Source: Lunularia cruciata (Eukaryota > Streptophyta > Marchantiopsida > Lunulariales > Lunulariaceae). From it: a stretch of DNA of 64,000 nt. Positions 1 through 10,921 of the stretch are shown one piece after another (within the stretch, counting starts at the first letter, position 1; each line of letters begins with the position of its first letter). A program made the translations under genes and the position numbers. The stretch is taken from NCBI GenBank assembly GCA_948567375.1, contig OX419759.1:1217303-1281302 (forward strand), given 5' to 3'. The notes under the pieces were generated by a model, which worked only from the letters and a program-made list of their open reading frames with translations, ran no database searches and had not been told where the DNA came from.

Positions 1-1717
1 TCGAGCCATAACATTTCCTTTATACCCGATAACATCTATCTCCAATTGACTGAGTGGAGCGAGTCGAGTCAAATTTCCCTGTTCAACCCATCTGAAGAGA
101 AAACTCATAATTCGAAAGTAAGTGCATACACGGAACTACATGCTCGAACAAGAATTATGAGTCCATTCACGAGAGAACACCAAGCTCTTCTTCGATTGCG
201 CAGGACCTGGTCTGGTGTTTCATTCACCTCATTCTCTTATAGAATCTCGCCCGCATTCCAGGAAAGGGTACCGATTGTGCATTGGCATGGCAGTCTCAGA
301 CACGATCTCTGATGTCCGCAGAAGCCGGACATGGAGAGACATTAGTGACTTCTGGTTGATTAGTGCTAATCATCTGCGTGGTGGCAATTTGGGTAATACG
401 GTGGATGATCAAATTAGTCACACATGTCCAACCACATAAACATGCTTGGTCTGCAGTGCAATTGTGGGACCTATGTGGCTAAAACAATTGAATAGAAAAG
501 TAGTATTGTCTTGAGATATTATAATTCAATATTTAATACAGAAAATAAATTAGGAAAAAATTATTACTTAAAATTTAATTTCTATGAATTTGAGGATTTG
601 AATATCTCAACTATAATATCTGAATAGAACGTTAAATTTAGAATTGATAAGATTAATGTTTGAAATTAATAAACAGTTTGGGCTACATGGCGAATTTGTC
701 ATTAAAATTTTACATCAAAACTAGTGATTAGTAAAAACATTATGATGCTGTTACTTTTGGATGCATGTGAAAGTAAACTCATGGCATGTACCACCTTTCA
801 ATGTCAGGACAATTATATTATTCGCCTTCGAATGAAATGTATTCATTTACTAAACTAGATATTTCTTCTTATTTATGCATCATGCGTTCCATACTTTAAT
901 ACGTCTCTATCTTTCCTATGAATAGAAAATATTGTTGTTGGCCATATTAGTTTTATAGATAGTCGTCTCACTCGTGATGGTAAAGATTGTAAGTGTAATA
1001 TATACTATTCATTCTGTTTACATTGTCCTCTACACCATCACCATAACTTTCAAATTATCTTGACTGCAGTATACACTACACAAAGCATTTGAGGGCAGTA
1101 CTGAACTTTGTTTTGTTTTGTCTTTGCAATTCATAAAATGATTCGCTAGTTACGGGACTAATGTCATGAACCTTAGACCTTGGTGTAATATACTGCAAGA
1201 ATTAATCATATCCTCTTCTAAGCATATTAAGTAGAATATTCATGGATAATTTTAGTATAAATATTTAATATTAAAAATTATATTTTTGTAAGTAAATAAT
1301 TTCATTGTTTTATCTTTTCATTAAGATATACTTCTAGTCATTTATCTTTTTCTTATAAATATTTGATTCTTTGCTCTTGTTCATAGGTGTTGGTTAACGG
1401 CTGGTCATGTCTTCATTTTAAGTATTAAATACTAAAAGATTTTAAGTACTCAAAGTGGGAGATCTTGCTATAATATTAATCTCTTTGGTCTTCACTCTCC
1501 TTCGTTCTTCTTGGAAAGAAAAATATATAGAGTAAGTCTTTTACGTTCTATGACGACCGAAATTAGATATTTTACCTAACCATAGTTTTAATAGATATTT
1601 AATATTTTAACCACATTTTATCTAAAATATTTCAATAAATTTAAGAGATATTTGCGCGTTCTTCTCTTTTATCTTCTTCAGACATAGGGACAAGATACAC
1701 TAGCATGTTCTAACGAG
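1..1717. other. AT-rich intergenic DNA, no gene seen
   Basis: No reading frame here has coding character. Only short ORFs are present and none resembles a known domain. The composition is strongly AT-rich from about 480 onward, with many A/T homopolymer runs. I see no RNA gene or mobile-element coding region. Confidence 0.6.
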
Positions 1718-1764
1718 TTAGCCTACATTGTAAGTGTGGGCTAACTGGGTACACACTTACAATG
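1718..1764. repeat. Two overlapping, mutually exclusive hairpins
   Basis: A perfect 13-bp inverted repeat (CATTGTAAGTGTG at 1726-1738 and CACACTTACAATG at 1752-1764) surrounds a 13-nt loop. A second pair, GTTAGCC (1718-1724) and GGCTAAC (1739-1745), overlaps it, so the two stems cannot form together. This may be a MITE end or a chance palindrome. No coding sequence is adjacent. Confidence 0.6.
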
Positions 1765-1984
1765 ATAGGATATTGGTAGATGAGAGCAGAAGCAGTTCCT
1801 TGGAACGGGTGATCCAGAATTTATTAAATGCATATGAAAGGTAATCAATATATGCTCAATACGAGAAGAATGATAAATTGCTAAAGTGGAACGAAGTGAC
1901 AGTAACTTGAAGCAAAGGCATAATAACAATATATCGAGAAAAAGAAGAAGTAAGCAATGTGTATTCGATAATAACTATGTAACA

Positions 1985-2115
1985 GAAGTCGAGAAATACA
2001 ATACATTCGACAAGTGGCTATCTATAAGCAACGCGTGAACGAAGAACAAAAGTCGAGAAATATAGTACATTTGATGGCAATTGGCCATCTATAACCAACG
2101 GATGAACGAAGAAAG
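1985..2115. repeat. Two-copy tandem repeat, unit about 65 bp
   Basis: The segment beginning AAGTCGAGAAATA near 1985 recurs near 2050. Both copies run through a shared CTATCTATAA-like core and end in TGAACGAAGAA. The copies have diverged by several substitutions and a small insertion. No gene is associated. Confidence 0.65.
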
Positions 2116-2871
2116 TAAGCTACCGTCTCGAGATCTAAAGTCAAGTATGACCCATGAAGCAGGTAAAGAGCGAGTGAAAACTAATAGGGGAGTGAATCAG
2201 TTGAGGACGGGAGGAGTAGAGCAATGCATGTGCGTGCAGAGGATGATGTTTTTTCTGAGACGGATCGAAGCGTAGCAGTATAACGAAATGATAGGATGAT
2301 GATGATAGGGTATATTGAAACATAAAACACAAATAGATTCAGGTAAATTTTTTTAATTTTACAATTTTAAAGTTGGTTCAGTTGATGAATTAAATACTTG
2401 AAAATTAATTTCATAGAAACACAAGATAAGATAGATATTTTATTTGATATACATCTGAAATTCATTTAGCGCATTAGTGAATATGATACTCGTTGCTATT
2501 TTTGTGTGATGTGAGTATCAGAAAGGGAATTCTGAGTAGAAACTAGGAACTACAGTTTGAAGCCACTTCTCGATAGCACCACTTGCGTTAAATTATGATT
2601 AACCAAGTACAGAAATGTAGCGGCACTTATAACCCAAAGTAAGAAACTACAATCAGTGCGAATATGAGGTCCAGTAAGAAATCCAAGACTGAATGAATTT
2701 GTTCCATACCGCACCGCACCTTTTAAAATCCTTTGGATTAAAGTGGCACCCGGATACCGAAACGTAACATGAGGAGCTGTAGGATAGCATACGCAGCGCC
2801 TAAACCTGCCCCGATAGAATGAATGCCAAAACGAACATCGCCTTCGGAAAAGTAAAATGAACATCATGGTA

Positions 2872-3911
2872 TGAGTTCACAAGAAAAAATGTTCATAAAA
2901 GTATATTCACAATGTCATCATATTTCTCAGTGAATTTCAGCTATTTACATCTCTAGGAACTATACCAGTTTGGAGTGAAACTCTTTGCAGCACACATTGA
3001 ATGCTAGAGAATTTATTGTAATTCCCTATCATAGTATCTCCTATATTAATTCAGGATGCACTAGAACAAACTCTCCTTTGAATTGTGTTTGGATATATGC
3101 TGTACTAAGAAAACTAGTAGGACTCGTGTATGAGTTCACAAGAAAAGGTGTTCATAAAAGTGTATTCACAATGTCATCATATTTATCAGTTAATTTCAGC
3201 TTATTGACATCTCTAGGAACTATACCAGTTTGGAGTGAAACTCTTTGCAGCACACATTGAATGCTAGAGAATTTAGTGTTATATCCCTATCATAGTATCT
3301 CCTATATCAATTCAGGATGCACTAGGACAAACTCTCCTTTGAATTGTGTTTGGATATATGCTGTACTAAGAAAACTAGTAGGACTCGTGTATGAGTTCAC
3401 AAGAAAAGGTGTTCATAAAAGTGTATTCACAATGTCATCATATTTATCAGTTAATTTCAGCTTATTGACATCTCTAGGAACTATACCAGTTTGGAGTGAA
3501 ACTCTTTGCAGCACACATTGAATGCTAGAGAATTTATTGTAATTCCCTATCATAGTATCTCCTATATTAATTCAGGATGCACTAGAACAAACTCTCCTTT
3601 GAATTGTGTTTGGATATATGCTGTACTAAGAAAACTAGTAGGACTCGTGTATGAGTTCACAAGAAAAGGTGTTCATAAAAGTGTATTCACAATGTCATCA
3701 TATTTATCAGTTAATTTCAGCTTATTGACATCTCTAGGAACTATACCAGTTTGGAGTGAAACTCTTTGCAGCACACATTGAATGCTAGAGAATTTAGTGT
3801 TATATCCCTATCATAGTATCTTCTATATTAATTCAGGATACACTAGAACAGACTCTCCTTTGAATTGTGTTTGGATATATGCTGTACTAAGGAAACTAGT
3901 AGGACCCGTGT
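2872..3911. repeat. Tandem array, four ~260-bp units in ABAB order
   Basis: Units begin at the motif TGAGTTCACAAGAAAA at 2872, 3131, 3392 and 3652, giving periods of 259, 261 and 260 bp. Units 1 and 3 share GAGAATTTATTGTAATTCCC, while units 2 and 4 share GAGAATTTAGTGTTATATCCC. The array is therefore a duplicated dimer of about 521 bp. Each middle copy keeps an open frame of 86-91 codons with near-identical translation, but that follows from the repeat identity and matches no protein I know. Satellite or minisatellite DNA is the best reading. Confidence 0.8.
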
Positions 3912-3989
3912 CCTACGGACGTAGACACGCAGCGTATAACTCATTGTTTTAAGGAAGATTGTTTTCTTTAGCTTTTACTATTCTTTCAT

Positions 3990-4405
3990 GTACCCTTGGT
4001 AAATGCATAAACAAATCTTAAGTCTATAGAGTCTTACTTCCAGTACTGCGAAATCCCCTCTAAACTTTCTCAACATTTTCCTTGTACACTCCATGTTTTA
4101 ATAAACTGCTTTGAGAGCTTCGTCCATTGAGAACTTTGTATGGTCGTATGGAGCCTTCGTATATATACAAGGGAACGTCATTTTTGTTCATGGAAATCAT
4201 TTCAATTCATATAATGTACCATACAAAAATGAGACATAAGAGATAAAATGGAACGGCAACCTAAATAGTGTCGGTCTCCAAACTCTACCCTTCTGCGCTT
4301 GATAAATATATGAACAAATCTTAAGTCCGTAGTCTTCTTCCAGTTCTATGAAATCCCTTCTCGGCTTGCTTAACATTTTCCTTATAAGGTCGATGTTTTG
4401 GTGCT
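3990..4405. repeat. Diverged direct repeat, copies ~300 bp apart
   Basis: The stretch containing AACAAATCTTAAGTC and CCAGTxCTxxGAAATCCC near 4010-4060 recurs near 4313-4360, followed in both cases by AACATTTTCCTT. The copies differ at many positions. No coding or terminal features are visible. Confidence 0.5.
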
Positions 4406-4739
4406 ATTCCTCAGCTATGCAGATGACTCATCTCTGCTATTTGATGCAATCGCTCCATCAGTGCAGTTCATGCAAAGGAAATTTACAGCCTGAAGGTCTT
4501 AGACCGAATTTGAAGCGCATTTCAAACCAGACTAGGCAAATAAGTAAACAGCGAGACAATGTTCCGAACTATCCAGCAAACACGGGGATGTTGTATCTCA
4601 CAGAGGGACATGGAAGATGCAAATTGTGCAGAGTTTTGATGTAAGTGATGGTAGGGATTGAAAATATTATTCAGCGGAGCTTAAGGTTCAAGTCATTGTC
4701 ATATGAACTCGCATTACAAAAATTAACGCACTGATGCAT

Positions 4740-4822
4740 CTAGATGATCTGTATAGATGATCTCTGTCTACAGAGATCTCAGGTATGTGCTTGAGACATC
4801 TATAACAGAGATCATCTAGTGA
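4740..4822. repeat. Imperfect palindrome
   Basis: CTAGATGATCT with TATAGATG on the left is matched by its complement (CATCTATA with AGATCATCTAG) on the right. An internal GATCTCTG/CAGAGATC pair is also present. The whole can fold as a long imperfect hairpin. There is no neighbouring gene and its function is unknown. Confidence 0.45.
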
Positions 4823-5006
4823 AATAAAGATTCGCGTAGCAGAGATGATCCATAAGGTCCTCAAGAAGGCATTTCATCTGCTCGTCAACTACGTTGTAAG
4901 GTTCAAAGTAAAAAGTCATAGAATTCACCAAGGATTCACAAAGGACTCAAAGGTAAAGGACTGAATCCTGCGGCAGCGGTTGAGGAGAACCGGTAAAAGC
5001 ACATAC

Positions 5007-5162
5007 CTGCAGGAACTCTTGTATCAGTGCGGGCAGAAACCTCACTTCCAACTCTTGCTGAGGATCATGCGCACCGGTACCAGCTCTCCTCGCTAGCTTT
5101 GCTTCCTTCCTCAATAAGTTCTTCCACGCAACTAAAACTTGTGGGTGCGAGAAAAATTGCAT
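5007..5162 (-). CDS. Candidate internal exon of an unidentified gene
   Basis: This 156-bp minus-strand segment is open in one frame (52 codons, phase 0). It has a good acceptor (TTCTCAG at its 5' side) and a consensus donor (CAG/GTATGT) at its 3' side. The peptide starts MQFFSHPQVLVAWKNLL and is a helical, Leu/Glu/Arg-rich segment typical of HEAT-type or exportin-like proteins, but I cannot name the family. Further minus-strand open segments lie upstream between 5435 and 6233. Coding status rests on splice signals and composition only. Confidence 0.35.
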
Positions 5163-5817
5163 CTGAGAATTATGTCACAGACGCAGAATCAACATCTGCA
5201 GCTGTCTAAATAGTAAACGAGCTTACCATCAATTTGGGAAACATAAGTCGCACAATGCAACGATCTTACTTAGGAAAGGGCTACTCACAAAGGGAACGAT
5301 GGCCTACTAAGTTTTGATTAAAATACCTGGTCTTTGAAGGTAAAAACTCTTTGGCAAAACGCCGGAAAAACATCCTCCCTGTCATGAAAGAATCTCCAAG
5401 CTGGGACGTTCTCCCGAAACTGCTCCACGCCCCATTAACATCCAGGACGTATTAGCAAAATTGAGGCTAATTTTGAGACATAATCTTCCCTTTCTTTGAG
5501 AGCTATGATGAGATATATATGAGAACTAACGCCTGTCTCATGGCCCCGGGTTACGTTGAAATCAATCCTGTGATAAGCAGTGTGAAAATCGTGACCACTC
5601 AGTGACTGTGAGATTGCATTCAGCTGAGTTCCACGAATGATTTGCTCCACTTTGAGGAGACAAAATATTTCTCAACCAAACCAGGAGACACTGTTGGAAA
5701 CTCACCTTCTCGTTGACCATCAGAATTGTAGACATAATATTCTCGAATGAAGCTGTAACCGGGTCGAAATAAATAATTTTCAATAGTGTCACAAATGGTT
5801 TTCTAGATATTGGCTAA

Positions 5818-6145
5818 AAACTCCAGGACCATAACTCGTTGTAGCTAAACTGTCTTGTTCCCACACTGGTAAGAGTAAGTTCCGTCCTGTCCTGTATATG
5901 TCAACCAACAGCTCCGCATTGAACAGCAGCTTCGACTTGTCACCTTTGGTAACCGAACAGTTCGCCTCTGCAATTTTCGCGATTTTATCACGCTAAAGCT
6001 TAATTGCCTTGCCAGGTATCGGTCCAAGCTTCTGCTCTACAGATTTTTCTAAAGTCTCCGGCAAAGAAACCTCCGGTGGGGTCGCATACTCGGCAACTTT
6101 GGCCTTCTCGACATGCGTAATGGTTCGACGGAACCGCCGCCATTT
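5818..6145 (-). CDS. Candidate 5' coding segments of the same unknown gene
   Basis: One minus-strand frame is open with plausible soluble-protein composition, including DKIAKIAEANCS and LLFNAELLVDIYRTGRNLLL (about 5830-5990). It is preceded by KAKVAEYATPPEVSLPETLE in another segment near 6010-6110. A stop ends the first stretch near 5817. The pieces could be exons of one gene with 5007-5162 or remnants of a pseudogene. I did not find a consistent exon chain. Confidence 0.25.
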
Positions 6146-6624
6146 CGACTTCCCTCTCCTTCAATCTCCCACGATCTACCAAAGTCCAAACCAGCATATA
6201 CACCCTGTCTTCGAAACTCCAGCTGAGCAACAAACAACGGAAGCAGCTTCCTTCCTACTCCGATCTGTCGCACCGGAATAAATCGTCAAATCGCGCCACA
6301 TCTCCCACAGCAATTAGCGTCCGAAAGGCTCGAGCCTAGACTATATTAAACTACACTATATTGACCTCACCCGACAACACTCGAGCAGCGAACTCTCTCT
6401 TTCAAGGTGTCAAAATTGCTCGATGATCTGCACTGCCGCAGCCACGTCAAGGCCTCACCAAACCCGCCCGTATACATTCTCTAGGGCTGAGCTCTATTCT
6501 CGTTGCCCGATTTTCCACTAATCTTTATACAATGAACAATGAAATATAAAGCCTGAAAGACCCAAAGAGTAAAAAGGCAAGAAACACAATACAAAACACA
6601 TGAAATGTGAGCCTAGGCAAGGGC

Positions 6625-9600
6625 CTAGGGCATCTGACCAATCTGTAACAAATTGGTCCGATGTAAACTAACTTCTGTCATGTACTTCCCTAACACTAAA
6701 GCTTCAACCTGTAAGAGAGTAGAGAAATCACGACAAATAATCTGATGTCTAACTCTGATCAGCATGTAACTAGGGCAATCAATAAACACATGATGCTCAT
6801 CCTCAACTTTGCTCATAATACACAATTTGCAAAGTCGCATGGAGTGCTCTATCTGCTGCCAACGTCCTTGTTCTACTTCTAGTCTATGAGAACTAGTTCT
6901 ATATTGAGCAATAACATGTCTAAGTGAAGTAGAAATCCTAGCCAAGAGATAATCTTGCTCACAATACACCAACATAGGATTTACAAATTGCTGATAGAAC
7001 ACCATCTTGGTACCGGGTTGCTGCCATAGGCGAAGTAAGAACTGCTCCTTGATCACTTCTCGTAGTGCAATAGGCTCCAATCTCCAATGTCGCTCAGAAA
7101 CATTCCATCTAGTGGCCCATGCAATCAGATTTGTATACCAACCGACAGATAGAGTGGCACAAAAAGCTTGGTAGGGAAGTCTCTCATGGTCCATGGACCT
7201 CACCTTAGTGGCATATGTGATAGCTAAAAACAAAGCTTCAGCCTCAAGAGGCAAAAGCCCTGTTTCAGCAAGCAGCAATACATAAGGAGTTTGAGTCCTC
7301 ACCCCAAGTTCATCACACAAAAACAATTTCTGAACTTTCTCCACCTTTTGCCACCATGTCTTCTTAGTACCTGGACCCCAAATCTGAGCACCATAGAGAA
7401 CCACCGGCTGCACAAGAGATCTGAACAGCACCTTCTTCAACTCCCATGTGGTAAGGTGAGCAAGTCTAGAGCGATTCATGAGTGAATACAAAGCTCTAAA
7501 GCCTGCATTGATTCTCATCTTCACACAAGTAGACCAACTATAGTCATGAGAAAACTCAAGGCCCAAGTACTTGTAAGAAGAAACTTGCTCCAATTGCTGT
7601 CCGTCAAAAAAGAAAGGTGTGACACCTTTAGAACCCACCACAATCACCTTGGACTTGTCAAGGTTCACTTCCATCTTTGTTTCATTGCAAAACAAGAGAA
7701 GAGAATCCAATAGCTTTTGTAAACTCTGTGGGTTGGTGGAGAGAAGCACTACATCATCTGCATAAAGGAGTGCATGTATCATCAGAGAGCCAATCTGTAC
7801 ACCTGTAGCTCCAGCTTCCATGAGTAGACTCTCCAGATCATCGATGAAGATTCCAAATAGAGTGGGAGATAGAGAGCAGCCTTGAATCACACCCATTGTG
7901 CTAAGGACATCTTGAGAGCTCAAAGATGAAAGTTTCACAATCACTTTCTCATAGAGTCTAGAGATAGCACCAATCAGATCAGCTGAAACACCAACTAGAG
8001 TGAGTCTCTCACTTAGACATTTCCTAAGCACCTTATCAAAGGCCTTCCTGAAATCAATAAAGGCAACATAGAGAGCTCTCCCAGCACCCTTGGATTTCTA
8101 CCACAAAACATGGAGTACCAATAAGTGATCCAAGGTGCTAAAGCCCGATCTGAAACCCGCTTGGCACTTAGCTCGAACATTGTACTTTTCAACCCAAGTG
8201 CTCAACCTAGACTCCAAAATTCGACCATACAACTTGGCAAAGACACTACCAACAAGTATGGTATGGTAATTGGTGACAACATCTCTCTGGCCAGACTTGT
8301 GAATAGGAACTACCTTCTTGAAGCACCATCTATCCGGAAAGCCACACTTGATTGCCTCATTCAAATGAGAAGTGAGTACTGAAATCAGATGGCTACCGCC
8401 CCACTTCAGAAGTTCAACACATAGTCCATCAAGGTCTTCAGCCTTACCATTGGCCAACTTCTTCAATTGGTACTTGACATCAGCTTCAGAGATGGTGAGA
8501 GCAGATCCAAGGCAAGGTGCCATGCTTGGAGCATCAGGGAAAAAGTACAGATCTTTCACATAGTCACAAAGCTTGTTTAGGTCCAGCGATGGAGATGGAG
8601 ATCTGATGGTTACCTTCTTCCAAAAAGCCTTAGGATTGCTCCTCAGTTCAGTGCTCAACTCAACCCCCTTGAGTCTCAAAAATGCTCGCTTTTTGCACTT
8701 CACCAACTTTCTGTATGAAACAAAGGCCTGATTTTGTGCAATCTGATCAAGAGACCTATCCATAGCTTTGATCCTTGCCATTTTGCAATCAGCATCATAC
8801 CACCTATTGCAAGGGAGACCAAGTCTCTTCCTGTGGGAGCCTCTTGGAAAGAAAGTAGTTGATATAGATTGAAGAAGCTCAACCAACTGATCACTACGTT
8901 GTTGAAAATCAGAACTCCACTCCATAGAACTCAATTTCTCTTGGATAGCTTGTTGGTACAAGTCTCTCTTGTGAAAGTCTAGATGAAGTTTTCCTCTAAA
9001 GGCATGGTCAATAGGTAATGTGGTTCTATTGAGGCAAGGAAGAAGGATTGCACAAGATAGAGGTGCATGGTCTGATTCTGGTTGAGGATCTAAAACAATA
9101 AAATCTGAGACAAAGTGGATATCATTAGCTGAAGTGAGCATATAATCTATGGTGCTTGATCCACCAGAGGCAAAGCATGTGCTTTTACAAGTTTCTGGAA
9201 ATTGAGAAAGGCCATTCAAGATCTTCAAGCTACAATTGGTACCAAAGCTCAAAAAGTGCTCACTCATGGGGTTGGACATAAGATCTTTGGAAGAGCGGGA
9301 CCAAGCACTAGAATGATCTATCAAACTATGGAGAGGATCATTCTCAAGGTCACTCAAGTCAGGGATCTGAGAGGCTTGGATCCTAGCATTGAAATCACCA
9401 AGAACAAGTACTGCACCTTTACTTTGAAACTCTAACACATCCTTTGTCAAGGAATGGAAAGGCTGCATGGTGTTGAGAACTCCACTTGAATAGATTGGTG
9501 ATGTCAATGGGGCAAAGTAGCAAACAGCAATGAAGCAAGGTGTGGCAACTCCTCCAATCCTCAACCATTGGTATTGTCCATTTGAATCTTGACCTATCAA

Positions 9601-9840
9601 AGAGACTGATTTCTCAAAGCCAACTCTGACGTAAGTAGCAATACCTCCAAAGCCCCTTCCTTTGTGTTGCCTCCGCTTGTTCCAAGTTGACCCAATAAGA
9701 GTGAAACCTTCAATGTCTTGAATGGTGTTTCCTTCATGTTCCCATGTCTCCACAAGATTGATCAGATCAGCATCATCCCACAAAGGCTTAGCGCTGGAGT
9801 ACTTGGTTTGTGTGAGCCCATGTACATTCCAAAACAACAC
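6625..9840 (-). pseudogene. LINE ORF2: endonuclease/reverse transcriptase with one in-frame stop
   Basis: The frame runs from 9840 to 6625 and is broken only by a TAG at 8098-8100. The 22 codons on its far side stay in frame, so this is a single nonsense change and not a frameshift. The N-terminal endonuclease shows FWNVHGL, a DFNARI motif and SDHAPL. The reverse transcriptase shows FIDFRKAFDKV, the GVIQGCSLSPTLFGIF block and the catalytic YADDVVLLS (near 7770). The C terminus has CKLCIMSKVEDEHHVFIDC, a zf-RVT-type zinc motif. The first codon at 9840 is GTG, so the true start is unclear. The stop falls inside the reverse transcriptase, so this copy should not make an active enzyme without readthrough. 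Confidence 0.9.
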
Positions 9841-9858
9841 TCTAAGGGTCTGGAATTG

Positions 9859-10440
9859 CTATGCAACAGCTGACAATTTCTTTTGAGTAATCACAGCTCT
9901 ATTATCTCTCAAGAATGCAACAAAGCCTGCTTGTTGAGCCTCCTTCACTTTTGCTAATTCTCCCTTCTTTGCTTGCCATTGGAGAGATGTGAGATCAGGA
10001 TCTAACCAGATGCGCCGCCCCTTCAATACAGCCTTGTTTGCCATCACTAAATTCCTTTGAGTTTCTGAGCCAAACCTCACCAAAATGCTTCTTGGTTGTG
10101 CACCTTGCTGTCCCAATCTATATGCTTGCACAATTTGAGGATCATGGACTCTCAGAGAATCAGCAATAAATTCACACACTATGGCCTTGGTATCTTCCTT
10201 CTCAATCTCAGGCAAACCTGAAATTCTCAAGTTTTTCATTTTCACCAGTTGGTTCTCCTTTTCAACCTCATGCTCTTGCAAGTAAGAGATTTGAGCCACC
10301 TTAGTAGCTTCAGCATAAGACTTCATCTTCACTTCTAATGTGTCCACAATCTGTTGGAGCTCTCCACTTTGTGTAGCAATGTCGTTGGCTTGTACTCCCA
10401 AAGATGCAACAGATTCTGATGCCGCAATATAGCAAAGTGC
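9859..10440 (-). pseudogene. LINE ORF1, RRM-like nucleic-acid-binding protein, 5' incomplete
   Basis: About 190 codons are open up to the TAG at 9859-9861. A helical, coiled-coil-like N-terminal part (ELQQIVDTLEVKMKSYAEA) leads into a domain with LRISGLPEIE and later SILVRFGSETQRNLVM, the pattern of L1 ORF1-type RRM domains. It ends 18 bp before the ORF2 frame begins. An in-frame stop lies just upstream (near 10442) with no ATG between, so the N terminus is missing or mutated. Confidence 0.7.
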
Positions 10441-10921
10441 TTAGCCCTGCCCGTAACACTTGAATCCGGCAAACGCCCGTCCGTCTGCTGTGCCGTAGCA
10501 ACTGAATCCGACCGCCGCTAAGGATCGCCAGAGCCGGATTCGTAATCTATCATAGTAGAGGAGGTAGGAGAGATCGCCAAGGACCCACATTCCTGGGACT
10601 ATATCGAAGACCGTCGCGCGACGGACGGATCGTCGCTAATGCCACCTGAGGTCTACCGGTAAATGATTGCATAGCGAACACGAGTGAGAGTTGCATTGCC
10701 GAATGGTCGACTTCTAAATGTTCAGTCGATGAAGCGATGAAGCGATTTACCTCAGCGAGATCCATTCGGGCAGACTCAAGTCTCCCAGGCGACGAGATCG
10801 TGGTCGGATTTGTCACTTTTTGAGACGCCGAAGACCGAGATTGGCAGATGACCGACTGAGAGATGGTGTGGTAATGAAAGGAAGTACGAGTGGCAGCGGA
10901 GGAGGTCTGGAATCTGCAAGA

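Larger units (their letters stand above)
6540..10440 (-). mobile_element. LINE (L1-like non-LTR retrotransposon), nearly intact
   Basis: Reading on the minus strand, an ORF1 with an RRM-like nucleic-acid-binding region (about 10440-9859) is followed by ORF2 (9840-6625). ORF2 has an apurinic endonuclease, a reverse transcriptase and a C-terminal CCHC-like zinc motif, with no RNase H domain. This order is that of plant L1-type LINEs, which retrotranspose by target-primed reverse transcription. I could not define a poly-A tail or target duplication, so the outer limits are approximate. The 5' end faces the start of PIG-T about 480 bp away. ORF1 lacks an ATG downstream of an in-frame stop near 10442, so the copy is 5'-truncated or decayed. 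Confidence 0.85.

Noticed and set aside
2985..3781. Three near-identical 86-91 codon ORFs as a small gene family
   Set aside because: They are the same frame of a tandem repeat. They cross no splice site, start mid-unit and match no protein.
7291..7485. Plus-strand ORFs across 7.2-9.5 kb
   Set aside because: They are shadows of LINE ORF2, whose domains are on the minus strand.
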